Notes: generated by a model from the sequence alone, not told the origin. Positions 10,088 to 22,983 are shown, counted from the stretch's first letter. The stretch is DNA of 64,000 nt from Plectrocnemia conspersa (GCA_009617715.1 VTFK01000117.1:930001-994000), one strand, 5' to 3'. Made by a program: numbers and translations.

Positions 10088-12540
10088 AAAAAATTAGTAA
10101 AAACTATATTTTTATTAATATAATAAACACATTTGAGTTTAAGACCCGGTATATATGATATGTTCACTTAGTTTCTTTTTTAAAGTAGATTTTTATTTGA
10201 ACCAATAAATCATTTATAGAATAATTACGTGTTAGGGTGCTTAGAGCTAATATCTCGATTTAAAGCTTTTAGTAAAAGAACGGATTTTGAAAGTATTATA
10301 AACAGTATTCATCGTTTGATATATTTGGGAATTTTTCGGATCATAGTGTGAGGGTTTTTACGTAATTTATGTTGGTTCCATATAAAATTGAAAAAAATGT
10401 ATTTTGAACGATTTTCACATAAATATCATATATACGACATATGTATGTGAAGACTAACCAACAAAATAATGTAGTTCAGGTGAAAATGTAAAACAAACTC
10501 TCAATAATCTCACATTACATCATTAAAACACAATAACAAAGTTGTTCAAATACACTGCATTTTTAAATTCCACGATCTGATTTGGTGAAAGTAAACGATT
10601 TATGGTTTATAATAAATCGATTTTTTAGACTTTTTGATAAGTCTGCAACTTATTATATATTGGCAAAACATCACAAACTTAAGCGATATTTAAGAATATT
10701 CACAATCATATTTAAGAGTATTTGATAAATTAGATGTAATTGCTCAATTTCATTTCAAAAGCCTTGTCTTACTCATTAAAATAGTCTAGGAATGCCAAAA
10801 AAATATATTTTTGTAAACGACCATTTTTAATTATTTCCAAGTCATTTCTCAAAACGACAAACTTTTATCGTAATACTGTGTTAAACATCTATGAATTAAA
10901 TTCAGCCACTTGAATATCACAAAATTAAGTTTATCTTCTGAACGTTAAATAAATTTTAATGTTTTTACAAATTATTGGATTCGTAAAATTCTTGCAAATA
11001 AATTTGTTACGAGTTCTTGTGTAAGTTTAACTTGACTTGTTGTTTCACAAAAATATTGATCTATTTTTAAAGTATTTTCTTTGAATTTGAAAAAAAAAAA
11101 ATATCAATGGAGCGTTACAATTGAAAAATTGTTTTTTTTTTTAAATGGATTAAATTACCCTTATTATATCTGCATCATGCTAGCTAAGTTGTTTGTTTCT
11201 ATTCTAAAAAAAAAGATAATGTTCTTTTTAGACCTTCAGACAAAAAAATATTTTTTACCTTAGAAGATTTTTATTTATTTATTATAATTAAGATTTTCTG
11301 GGTTTAAAGCCAAAGAAGTGTGATTTTGCAACTACATTATATTATAGTTTATTTTATAAACATATTATATAAATTACCACATATAAAATAAAAATGTGGA
11401 TGCCGCTATCGGGAGGTGTAGTTGAAATGGCAGGTCTTGAAAGTCATATAGTCTTTGCTAGAGTGTCGAGTTGTATTATTGTTGACTGGGATTGTCGTGT
11501 TAAACTTGTTTGCTTATTTATATACTAAAAAATGATTTAATACATTATTTAAATACATTTTTTTCTAAAAAAAATATAACGAAATTATATGTTTTAGGTT
11601 GCAATGATAGCGCTAATAATTTCTCTAATAAATGCATAAAGAAAAATCACATAAATGCACTTTCATCAAAGATTTAAAAAATCTCAAGTGCACCCTACTA
11701 TTTGATGGCTAGGCGAAATTTAATTATAGTGAAAAGAAATTTTATATAACAAAATATATTTTTAAACAGCCAGACATTATTTTTAGCGTTATTAAAATAT
11801 ATTTTTTATACTTATTTCATTTTAAAACGTTATTGACATTTTCGTTAAATTCAAGTAACGTGGAATGCGAAAGGTAAATATGCGTATAATATGTTTCTTA
11901 CATACGTTATATGATTGCAAAGAGATTGTTTTCATATTGTGTTGTTCCGTCGTTTCGACCTTTCCAAGTTATATTATAAGGTTGAAATATTTAATATGTG
12001 TATAGTGCCGCGCCTAGCGAGTTTGCTAGACGTGAACCGCACGAAGAATGAGGAGTTTTTGAGTTTGGGAAAAGTTAAACCAAGCTATATTATTTATTAA
12101 TATAATAATATTATATTTTTATTAAAACATCGAATATACAGAAATATTAAGAGAGAAAACGTGTACCGTTCTGGAGTATGGCGACTATTTTCAAATATCC
12201 TGTATGTATGCCACCAACGAAAATACGTTACGTTGATAATTATGATTTATGCGAAATTCTTAAAGTTTCAACGTCAACGCTCTTAACGGCCATACGCATT
12301 ACTTGCTGGCATATTATAATATGTTCATAATATATCATTTATAATGTAAGAGTGAAAGCTAAAATGTACCATATAATACATTATAAACGCATTATATAAT
12401 TAACTGTTTCTATAACTAAGGTTCTGAGTTATAAGTTTTTAATATAAAATTCACTCACGTTTTGTTCCCAGTGTTATCGTTTATAAATATGATACAAATA
12501 TGTTCATCATTGTATAGTATTTATAAATAAAAGGCAATGG
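10088..12540. other. Long AT-rich stretch
   Basis: Only small frames such as 11081-11263 (poly-K/F, low complexity) and 11915-12100 are seen. The last contains a mixed-composition peptide (VPRLASLLDVNRTKNEE, near 12005-12055) that I cannot assign. No repeat ends or RNA genes recognised. Confidence 0.45.
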
Positions 12541-12800
12541 TTATGGGTCAGTAGTTAATATTTGTGCAGGACTGTGCAAGGACAGCTAAAAGATCAGTTG
12601 TTGTTTGGTGGTTCGCTAGATTGATAGTAAAAGCTTAGATAAACGAAGCGAGTGATATGATATCAGCTGACTTTTGGGGTAGAACGACAAGGGATTAACC
12701 AATAGCCAGCTGACCTCTATCGTAAGTCTAAGATTAAATGTATCAGGGGCGATTCGAATGGTTATATAAACCTAATTCCGCTTGCGTGGTATTATTATTT
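12541..12800 (+). promoter_or_regulatory. Possible pol II promoter region
   Basis: Within about 110 bp the plus strand shows two E-box sites CAGCTG (12664-12669 and 12707-12712), a CCAAT box (12699-12703) and a TATATAAA string (12763-12770). Composition is less AT-rich than the surroundings. No transcript or downstream open frame is visible. In AT-rich DNA a TATA match alone means little; the clustering is the only support. Confidence 0.2.
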
Positions 12801-13904
12801 TTTAACATAACATCTTGAATAAGCTTTAAAAGCTGCATAAACAAAGATAATTGTAGTTTTTTTTTGGTGCATTTCTTAATTTAAATTTGATCAACGAGAT
12901 ACTTATCTGCCAGCAAATAAAGGCGTTATAATTTATTTAAAAAAAAAATACTTTTTTATCTCTAAAATCAATTTCAGATATTTTCTTTAAATTGTATTGT
13001 ATTTAATAAAAAAAATCAGGCAGTGGGTAAAAATGTAGCAAGCTTATTAGTCAATCAATTGTATATTAAAAATAACATTTTATAAACATTTTCATTTAAT
13101 TCAATTAAATTTCGATAGATGAAATTTGCTAAAAGGAAGTAAATAAAATAATATTTGCACTCTTATAAGCAAGATATAATATTTATTACCGCTGTACATA
13201 TATATTATTAATCGATATGTTATTTTCGTTTTATATAATGTTTTTTTAATGCTAATAAAAATTTGATAATGGCTGAAATAAAGTACGTTTATTATTATGA
13301 TCCGATAAGTGTATAATTTTATTTGCGTACCGCGACGCAAAAATAGTTAAATAAACATGAAATCTTTCTTACATGTGTAATCCTAAATATGTTTTTTAAA
13401 GCTCTCCCATGTCAAGACAAGACTTGTCAAGAGTTTTAATGGATTTTCGAACTTATTTATAAAACTGCGAAACCAAAATAAATTTAATCTTCTGTGAGAT
13501 TCAGAATACATAATGAAATATTATACGATTGTGTTTGTTATTAATCATGTATTCAGTCTAGAATAGCATACAAATGTACGTGTAATAATATTTGTCAGAT
13601 TTACATATATTATCATCAGACATGTGTATTAAGATTAATGCAACGTTGGGTTGGTAATGATGCAACGATGTGAATTTAAAAAAGCTTATAAAATTTTTTT
13701 ACTCGACAAATTGTAATTTTTTTACTAGCATTATCTCATAATAGACTCATAATTTAAATAAATATTTATTATAAAACTTAAATTAAAACACATAGATTTT
13801 TTATTTGCATTAGTGTTTTTTTAAAATTATAAAAAAAAAAATGTCTCAAGAATTTTTATAAAGCTTTTTTTTAGTATAAATTATTTTTTTACAAATATAT
13901 TATT
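12801..13904. other. AT-rich stretch without recognisable features
   Basis: Includes one minus-strand low-complexity frame (13101-13340, rich in I, Y, K) that I take as chance. Nothing else seen. Confidence 0.55.
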
Positions 13905-13948
13905 AATACGTGATGTATATATTTTTACAAATATATACATCACGTATT
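13905..13948. repeat. Perfect 20-bp-arm hairpin, 4-nt loop
   Basis: Left arm 13905-13924 (AATACGTGATGTATATATTT) and right arm 13929-13948 are exact reverse complements, separated by TTAC. The transcript of either strand would fold into a perfect 20-bp stem. It is short for a miRNA precursor and may instead be a repeat end or a cruciform-prone site. Confidence 0.95.
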
Positions 13949-14269
13949 TATACTATTGCATAAATTGTACTTGATTTAAAAATGGCCGCGAGAATAATAA
14001 TAATTTATAATATCAGTGGTTGTAATTTATAATTTTAAAGTTTGTGCGAACAATTTAAAATGTCAATGGTCAATTCTAACATATTGTTTTGTTTTGTCAA
14101 AATCGACGTTTTTTAAAGTATTAAAAAGATCAAATACAAAGTAATGTAAAGAAAATATATTGATAAGTTAATGTGGCGTTTGTAGTTTTGCGATATTCAT
14201 ACGTATTATTAATGACAGAATGATTTTTATTTATTTTATTTTAAGGTTTATAGTTTAAGGTTTTATTTA
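13949..14269. other. AT-rich stretch without recognisable features
   Basis: No open frame or repeat recognised. Confidence 0.55.
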
Positions 14270-14349
14270 TTGACTTTACAGTCAGAAAGATGCAGGTGGA
14301 ATTTGGTAATAATTTATTCGTTAAAGTTACATATATTTCAAGTTACTAT

Positions 14350-14660
14350 AATGGGCAATGAGCGGTGGCGGAGAAGCTGGCGGAGGGATGATGTCAGTAG
14401 AAGAGGTCCGAATAGTGTGGCAGCGAGTCTTTCTCAGGATGTGAGTGTCCATGATCATATGTTGTCTGCGGGCGGATAGTGCCGGCGAAACCGAATCTGT
14501 CAAGTCTGCTACGAATAAATGGCGTATCGTCAACGTAAAACGCATTCCTTATAACAATGCTGAACATTTTAGAATATTTATTAAGAAATTTGAACACCAG
14601 ATTGGCAAACATGCTTGGTTTCAACCAAAGAAAGCACAATTTAAATTGTCGCTACAATAA
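14350..14660 (+). CDS. Small mixed-composition frames, unknown
   Basis: An ATG at 14350 opens a short frame (MGNERWRRSWRRDDVSRRG...) ending at 14479. An overlapping plus-strand frame (14445-14660) continues with KWRIVNVKRIPYNN and IGKHAWFQPKKAQF before its stop. The two frames overlap by 35 bp, as would be expected from one frameshifted gene. The minus strand is also partly open here. I recognise no domain. It may be a decayed gene fragment; chance is possible. Confidence 0.25.
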
Positions 14661-14763
14661 AAAAAATATTACGTAAGTTTTATTAACTTTTGATTAGATT
14701 TTTGACAAAGACAAACACAAGAGAATGGTGAATTAAAACGTGATAAAATACCATGATTGACTG

Positions 14764-14838
14764 ACAAAAGCGCGCAATACAAAACTGCGCCGTTAAAAGC
14801 GCGAACCGACAAACGAGCGTCGAACAAAAGCGCGCAAG
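14764..14838. repeat. 15-bp tandem repeat, five degenerate units
   Basis: Five consecutive 15-bp units, most starting ACAAA(A) and carrying a GCG core: ACAAAAGCGCGCAAT, ACAAAACTGCGCCGT, TAAAAGCGCGAACCG, ACAAACGAGCGTCGA, ACAAAAGCGCGCAAG. It is GC-rich against an AT-rich background. On the minus strand a 15-bp period gives a pentapeptide pattern in an open frame (14669-14851), with A-x-L-like spacing (CALLF, DARLS, GAVLY, CALLS). That is probably a by-product of the repeat rather than a gene. Confidence 0.75.
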
Positions 14839-14999
14839 GAATATGATACAATCTAATATTATATAAAATAAAGATCTATACATGTTATTTTAAACAATTC
14901 ACAATTAAAATATGACGCAACGCAACGACATGCAACTATTATATTTTCATGTTGCTCTGTATAAATTTTTGTTGTGTGGCAAACTTATAAATTTTTGAG

Positions 15000-15175
15000 C
15001 TCAAACCAACGAGCTTCAGGTGGCTGCTCCCCGCAGGAGGGTTTTGAGGCCGCCTGGTGGGGACATTAGGGGGTGAACCACCCCTTAGGTCGGACTACCC
15101 TGGATCGTCTGGATGTTACCTCAGTCGGGGCCGAAGCCTCGCACTGCAACGACGTCTCCTATGCGTCTCGATAAA
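15000..15175. other. GC-rich islet with hairpin potential
   Basis: About 170 bp of GC-rich sequence with sharp borders in AT-rich DNA. It contains GGGGTG-AAC-CACCCC (6-bp stem, near 15072-15086) and GGTGGCTGCTCCCCGC. No open frame. It resembles a structured UTR of a retroelement or a SINE body, but I found no tRNA promoter boxes and no terminal repeats. Origin unknown. Confidence 0.35.
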
Positions 15176-18100
15176 ACAATAAACTACGCTATCATTGCTG
15201 TGTCAGTGCATAAATTTGACGTGAATCTGATAATTAAAAATCTGATAAAAATATAACAAAAAAAACTACACATATTTTTCTACAGTACATAAGTTTTATC
15301 ATATATAAAAATAAATAAATATAGTTGTATGTATGTTTATTAGATGAGCAGTAAGTGTAAATAATCTTTAGTGATTTTATTAAGTTGTGTAATGGCAAGT
15401 AGTTTTTAATTTTGTTTAAAGTTCGTAGGAATTTCATTGTCGTTGTACGTTTGGCACGTGCTACTCAAACATTGCGAAAGTATTTCGGCAAATCAATGTC
15501 CGCTACAGTTTTCGTTTAAAATTAGAATAGTTAACAGACAAAGTATATCACTCAACAAAACAAATCTATCTGTGTTTTTTAGTTTTATTAAATGCTTTTT
15601 TTTTAAATATTCAGATATATCTTTACTTATATATTTTAATGCAATATGATCTGTATGAGGTTTTCTGTTGCTGTATTAAAAAAAAAAATTTATGTAAGAA
15701 ACCGTTTATTTACAATATATATTTGTATACCTTATTTTTTTCAGTATACAAATAATTTATTAAATAATAATATATATATGTGCAAACGTAAACAATCAAA
15801 TATGTTAATGTCGTTGTTTTTTTATTTAAAGTATTAATTAAAAATTTATTAATATATGAAAGTATTTAATAACAATATATTTCAATTTAAATTTTGCTTC
15901 TTAATCTAATATTAAAGATAAATATTAATGCCTAATAACACTGTTTTGCCACAAATATAAGATAAAGCAATTTAAATGTCATTTCAGTATAATTAATATT
16001 GCTTTAAATTTTTTAATAAAAAACACAACAAATAATAATTTATTATATTTTAATGGAATATAATACTTTATACATATTTATAGTTTTTTTTTAAAGTTTT
16101 CAATACTAAGATCAAATTTAGGATTTTAAAAATGCGATATATAAAATTTTCTGTTTTAAGATCATACAAAAAAAATTGCTTATATTTTTTGAAATATGTA
16201 CATATATATTTCTGTTTTTATAGTAGCATATATTATCGTTTTTCGTAATTATATTATTTGTTATGTATGTTATAATTATTTGTATAAAAATACAACTTAT
16301 AATTTATGATGCTAAACATCTGTATAATCTTTGCGAAACAATTGTAGTCAAGACTTAATTAAGTTAAATTATAGATACATAAAAAAATGAATACAATAAA
16401 CAAAGATTACCTGTTTTCATACAGAAAATTGCACTTTGTATAGTAATCGCCAGCAATAATTATGTTTATATAAAATACAATTTATATTATTAAAATGATA
16501 AAGATAATATAATATTTTCCCAGGTTAACTTTAAAATACTATTTTTATTATTATTACTCAAAATGTTTTTATATTGCGATATAAAATAATTTTGGAATTA
16601 AATCGCCCTAAAACTATCATAGTTTTTCTCTGGTGAAAATTTAGATTCACTTCTACAAAACAAAGTTTGCCATCAGTCGAGTTTCCAGGGTATGATATAA
16701 AGTTTGATAAATTTCAGACATCGCATTGTACGTCTGTGTAGAAACGTTCATACATCATAACACTACGTAACATAACCAAACCTATAAAAAATAATTGTAC
16801 AAGCACAATGGCGAATACGTATACATACGATTGTATACAGAATACAAAAGATAAAATTTTGCGCGTGTACCTTTTGTAATTTCATCAAGCCTTCGCATGC
16901 GTATCGCAAGCCAAAAATTTTGCTTTTAATAATATATTGAATCATTTTTATGTACGGTCTTTCATTATTCAGGATTCTTATCTATGAAATTTACAGAAGG
17001 CTTCGTGATTCATATATTAGATATATCCGGAACGACGCTAAAACATACACCTTGACCTGAATCAAATACATATCTATTTATCACATATTATGATTTTCTT
17101 TTTCAGAATTCTTAAGCAATATATATTATCATATAAAAGTAGTGACCCGTGACAATCCATATCCCATAAATCCAGATAAAAATATAATATTAAATATATA
17201 TAACATTAATAGACATCTAAAGGTGTGTCATATAAGAGAACTAGTTTCAGATAACTCTTAATTAAATTAAGTGATAATATATCTATCTAAATAAAAATAT
17301 ATTATACATAAAAAAAAACTCTTGCCATTAAGAATCCGTTAATAGTGCTTTTTGCATTGATGTGTAATTGGCAAACTTTGTATGTTTAATGCCAAATTTT
17401 ATGGTATGGAAAGTTATTTAATATAAAAATAATATATGTAATAAAAAGTGCCGTTGAGATCATATCATAATGTGACTATATGTTAAAGTTTAAAACAGTT
17501 TAAAATCAACTATATCGGAGATTCGTGGAGATATTTATTATACATCTGACAAAAAAGGTAATGTAATATTATTTATTTTGTAAAATATGACTCTTAATCA
17601 ACAGATAAATGTGTTTTATGTAAAAAAAATAAACGGAAAGCTATTTAAAATACAAAATTAAATGTCTTAAATATAAAAAATAAATTGGACACATATGTAT
17701 ATATTTATATGTATTATTTAATAGCATTGCAAGTAACTTTGATGGCATCAGAAACAGGTATTAGCTTTCGCCTACACATAATCTTTAAATTTAAATGTCG
17801 TATTTGCTATATATTAGATTTCATAAATTTATATATATATATAAATTACTTAGTAGCAAAAGAGGTATACATATATTATAGTTTAAGTAATGTTAATAGA
17901 TTTTCGTTTACAGTGAAGTCATTTAGTTATTTATCATAACTTGAAATAGTAAAAGTTATGGCTGTGAGTGCAATTAGATATACACCACAATATATGATTT
18001 TATTAAATCATTTAAAATTATAATTTTTGCTTTTCAAAAAGATTTTCTTTATAATTTTCCGATGTTTTTGCTTTTACCATTGATTATGTTACATATTACA

Positions 18101-18957
18101 TATTAAATTTATTTAACGCAAAGTTTTTGGTGCTACATATATTATAATTATAAATATATTTTTTTCTTAATAAAATGCAATCTGTCTATTTCTTAAAATA
18201 TATGTATATATTTCATTCTTTCTACTTTCTCCCAGCAATTTGACTTGCGTAATAAAAATATAAATAATAATTAAGTTTGTTTAATAAAGTTAAAATTATA
18301 GTCTTATCTCTGTCTTACTAAATTAACTGTTGTTAGTGGTCATGATATTGATTATGTTAATTAAATCTATTTGTAAGTTTTACCGTATTTATATACTTAA
18401 GTCTATGTTTAGTTATACCATCGTCTTTTAGCAGATTATTTTAGTATTTAGTTTGAGTTTTAAATCTATTTAAATATTATTCATTTATTTTTTCATTTAT
18501 TTATTTTACATTGGCATAGTTACGGTCATTTAATACATAATTGTTAGACACAAACCTGTGAAATTTATTCTAGAATCTTTAAGAATGTTAATATTAAATA
18601 TGGGGATCACACCCTAAATCTGAGCTCCATAAGACCACACTAATTTTATGATATCATTTTATTTTCCAATGGTAAGCCTGAATATATTATTAAAGTATAA
18701 AAATGTTTTGCTTAATGTTTTTTAAGTTATTTTTTATAGTCAATTTTATCATATATTACGAACGAGATGCAAAAATTTAATCTCAAAAGCTGATTGACCC
18801 AACAAAATTTATCCGACGGCCGAAAGCCCGAATTGAAAATCTAAAAACGTGAGTTTCTAAAAAAATATAATGTGCTACATTTACATATTTGCACAATGTG
18901 CAGCGTAATTCATAAAATAAAAATAAAACATTTAAAAAATATTGTTAGTTAGCAATA
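15176..18957. other. Long AT-rich stretch
   Basis: Open frames here (for example 15437-15649, 15646-15837, 17685-17939) are low-complexity I/L/Y/K/F-rich and look like chance. No repeat ends, RNA genes or conserved peptides were recognised over nearly 3.8 kb. Confidence 0.5.
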
Positions 18958-20650
18958 CAGTGCCGTATGGGGAAAAACTTGCACCCGGGGCAAAGCCTAA
19001 ATTTGGCACCTCCCCCTTAAAAATAAATAGTACTAATATAACATGAAATTCTAATTTTTGTTAGTTATTTTGCGGGTAAAATTAAATTGGCAATAAAAAA
19101 TATATATTGAATTTTAATATGCCACAAATATCTAGATTTCTGTATTAAAATTTTAAAACGTTGATTTAGGTAATCTAACTTTTACAAAGGACCTCTTTTT
19201 ATGACTTTAATACAGTATTTTTATCACCAAGAACTGCAAAACATCCTTCTCTGCATAATTGTTCATTCTAATTTTTAGTCTAGGACTATATAAAATTGCT
19301 AGGTGCGTAGTATATCTACTAAACTTAGTTTCATAAAGCGATATTATATTATTTAAACCAGTAAAAAAACCAAAATCTTATGAAACTTTCTAGTTTTCCG
19401 AATCTCTAGTTTAGTTGCTTGATTGGTATGTCAACAGCGTTTGTGTATGTATTGGGAAATTTCTCAGTTTTATTTAAATTGCCATATTCATCGAAAAGTA
19501 ATGATGTTTTTTGAGAATTTTGTTGTTCATGTATGACAAACAAATGATAACTTTGTAGTTGCGAATTTTGAATGGCCCGCGGATGATTTTATGAATATCC
19601 CCTTGGCCTAAAAAAATTTAAAGATCAACGTCAGATCAACGCCTGAAAGCAGCGGCGAAAACAACTATATGGTAACCACAGAACAAAGAATATAACGGTA
19701 TTTAAAGTGTACATAATAGAGCGACGAAGCGCAGATAGTATAATATATGGTTAAAATATCTTTAACCCTAACCCCTTATGCTAACATTAAAAATATACCT
19801 TTTAATTTCAGTTTAAATCCTTTTTAATAAATGTAAAATTATTTTATTTATATACGCAAAACATTATTAAATTTTATTTTTTATTTTTTGTTGCACTTTT
19901 AGGACGCTAAAATAATTCATAAGTAATTTATATGTAAGTTATTTTATACACTTAATTCCATTTCTTATTGTGACTATTGTATTTCTTAAATTTTATATTA
20001 GCTGACTAGCTTTAATAGAAACAGTTTTTGTTTGTAATAAAATTTTGCCCCTGTCTATTTTCTCCAAGATGTTGTTTCATAATTTGAAGCTCCAGATAAC
20101 TTTAAAATCTTTAAGTTTCTATATATTTTTTGCGTTCTCGGTTTCTCATTTTCCCCTCATTGTTAAAAGGTCCTCTTGAACATTCAAGATCATTAACAAC
20201 TGTTTGTACACTGTAGTAGTATTGCAATGTTTCTTTAAAAACATTAAGTTAAATTCATTGAATTCTAACTACATATTTTCCATCTAACTAATAGAAAAAA
20301 CAACATAAATTTTGGACTGTACCAAAGAATGACAGCGTAAACTCAAATTATATTTAAAGAATGTGGCTGTGTTTTACAGACATTTTTGCACCATTATCAT
20401 GACACAAGTCTGAAATATTCAGTATCAAGTTGGCAGCCTGTAATTTATCCAAAATTTCTTGTTCCAGTACCTTTAAAGAGTACTGTTTTGATTCTATAAA
20501 ATCAATGAACTTTTCCTCGATAAAACAATTATCATGTTCCGTGACATTAACATATACTATAGTACTTTGCCTTATGAATTACTATCATTATCGTGATAAT
20601 GAAAAACAAACTTTTTTAACCTTATTTGAAAACAAAAGTTAGGCAAAAAG
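18958..20650 (-). mobile_element. Decayed hAT element (ZMYM1-type transposase)
   Basis: The left end reads CAGTGCCGTA (18958-18967) followed by CACCCGGGGCAAAG, typical of hAT elements whose ends start CAGTGGCG or similar with a GGGGCAA tract. On the minus strand, about 20600 to 20080, a broken open frame spells conserved blocks of the hAT transposase found in ZMYM1-like proteins. In order these are FIEEKFIDFIES, SDLCHDNGAKMSVKHSHI (usual form YDNGANMKGKH), FFGTVQNLCCFF, and later SVQTVVNDLECSRGP. Several stops and frameshifts interrupt it. The C-terminal dimerisation region, expected near 19.1-19.6 kb, is too decayed for me to read. I could not find the right-hand terminal repeat, so the right border is approximate. 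Confidence 0.65.
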
Positions 20651-21134
20651 TAGCGAATTCGATGAAAATAGTACAATAATAAGTACATCTAGTTTAGAAG
20701 AAACAATACTAATTTTGTTTAATAAATAAACATTATTAGTATTTTACCTTATAAAAATTTCACATTCACTAGTACAAATTGTATCAACGTCATTGCATTT
20801 TAAAAATATCAGTCTATTGTTACGGCTTCATTTAGACTGATATTTAGTACACTTTGACCCAAATACAATCGACAATAAAAGACGTCACAGTAACCGATCA
20901 ATTTGATAAGAAATCTGTCATAACGATGAATATAGACTGTCTTGTAAGTACTCGTTCTTAGAAATACATTAAGAGCAGAATCTCTGTATCATATTAATTA
21001 TATATATACAGATATGAGGTATTTAAAAAAAATCAAATATTAAATTGCTGAACGAATAAATGTGTTGCTTTTTTGTAATTATTGTTAAGTTTTTATTATA
21101 ACTATGTTTGTCATAATATAAATATTTATCAACT
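20651..21134. other. AT-rich stretch without recognisable features
   Basis: Possibly still part of the hAT element N-terminal side, but no motif was readable. Confidence 0.4.
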
Positions 21135-21197
21135 GTTTTTTCTTTTTTTGCAGGTGAGTACAATGAATCAAATTTTACTTGTGATATTCTGGTAAGG
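21135..21197 (+). other. Microexon or recursive-splice exon candidate
   Basis: A strong acceptor, a run of mostly T with one C (21135-21149) then GCAG ending at 21153, is followed at once by GTGAGT (21154-21159), a good donor. A second donor, GTAAGG, starts at 21192. The 38-nt unit 21154-21191 therefore has the layout of a recursive-splice exon: an acceptor, a reconstituted donor at the exon start, and a second donor at its end. Alternatively it is a first coding exon, because ACAATG lies in it (ATG at 21163) and encodes MNQILLVIF before the donor, which would suit the start of a signal peptide. I see no partner exon in the window, so this is a splice-signal call only. Confidence 0.35.
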
Positions 21198-22983
21198 TTT
21201 ATATTTTAAAATCATTCCACATAAACTTTCCCAATTAAATTCAAAATAAAGTACTGAGACAGCTGTTTCTTGATTTACAACCTGATTTTAGTAAATCACG
21301 TGTCCATCATTTTGATTGTGAACAAAAAGTGTATCATTATAAGGATCTGTCTACCGTTGTTAAAATGAAACAAAGTTTTTCGGCTTCAAGTCGTCACTTT
21401 GTGCTTCTTTGGATAAGTAGGAAAAAAGTTTTACCTCCCTCGAAAATGAGACTTTTGCAACTCTTCATATACGTGTATAATACCGCATTGTTTAAACGTT
21501 GTATGATATAATATATTAAAAACCCACTAAAATCTCAGTGATTAAAAAATAAATGTTGAATTTATTTATTACATTTTTAACAGATAGGATGCTAGTGTAT
21601 ACTATTTGGTATTTAATTATGAAATATCCAAAACACAATTGAGTTATTTTAAACAATGCATTTTAGGAATGCTAACGAATAAATTTGATGGCAGTTATTC
21701 GAATGAAATTAATTTTACGGCAACGTTCGAATTTGGATCGTTACCAAAATTTATATTATACACAGCGGTTTAAAAAATATAGTTAACAACCGCGGTTAAT
21801 TGCCCTCTACTAGTTGTTGGTTAAATATAACCGAAAATTGGATATTAATTATTCACCTGCTGCACAAACCTATTTCGAGCGTCAAAATAGTATGTTTTCT
21901 ATTATAAAGGAGTATATTATTTAATGAATTATGTGGTTATTCTGAAAATTGTGTTCTAAATTGGTTTTAATAATTGCTAGAGCAAGTACGTTGAGTTCTT
22001 TTCCAAAGATCCAAACAAAATTATAATTAAGTAATTTAATAGATATCCCCATAAAATCTTAATAATTAATTATAATTTATAAACTAGCTAAGCTAATTAA
22101 TCTTCTTGATTATTTATAAGTTTGAGTTTTTATACTTGATACATAAACTATTAAGTTCCACTTAATGTTTTACCATTTTGAATCACAGTAAATAGATTTT
22201 AGACCACATACAAAAAACATATACCCTAAATAAGCTTTTACTCCATGTTAGCATATCTTAATAGTCCATTTTTTTTGCAATATTTCTACGACCTTCAAAT
22301 TATACATCGTATGAAAAGCTATACATCATAAAAATATATAAAATATCGCAGGAGTTTACTACATCATTTGTCACACCGAAAAGGATTAAAAAAATCGAAT
22401 ATTCTATATATAAATTTCGTACATATACAGAAATGTAAAAATAAATCGTTCTTGACATGAAAAAATCTCTCTCATAAATAACTAGAAGTTAACAGTCTAA
22501 AGAACGCAAACAAAATCCTGTTTAAATTGCATTATCCAGATTTTACGCCTCACCAAATTTATTATGTCCACAATATAATACCGTTCACTTTATCCAGTTA
22601 TTACGTAAGCAAATCGGTTTAGGCAATATTCCACATTTTTACACACCCTACCCAGTCCGAGCTTAATGCACGATACATTATTAATTTGCCCAATTATAAC
22701 GTTCCACGGAAAGATTTTAAATTCCCTTTTGTGAACGCTTTGAATATTTCGCACAGCCGAATATTTCGTTTCGAAAAAGTGCGAAGGCAAAAAATCATTA
22801 TTGTTGATACAATAATCATAAACCGAATATCAGTCTACTGGGATTAGAGTACTGAAACAAATATGACTTTCAAAAATATATACCGAAAATATTAAATAAT
22901 TTAAAAACCGGCATTAAGTTCTATATCTATTACATTTACTAACGTTTTTTATAGTTATTAAGTATGTTTATATAAATTTATAC
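21198..22983. other. AT-rich stretch without recognisable features
   Basis: Contains small frames (21329-21511 plus, 22590-22790 minus) with no recognisable family. If the unit at 21154-21191 is an exon on the plus strand, this is its downstream intron. Confidence 0.45.

Noticed and set aside
18958..20830. Right terminus of the ZMYM1-type hAT element at TTACGGC near 20819
   Set aside because: Only a weak partial match to the left end, with no 8-bp duplication of TAGCAATA beside it.
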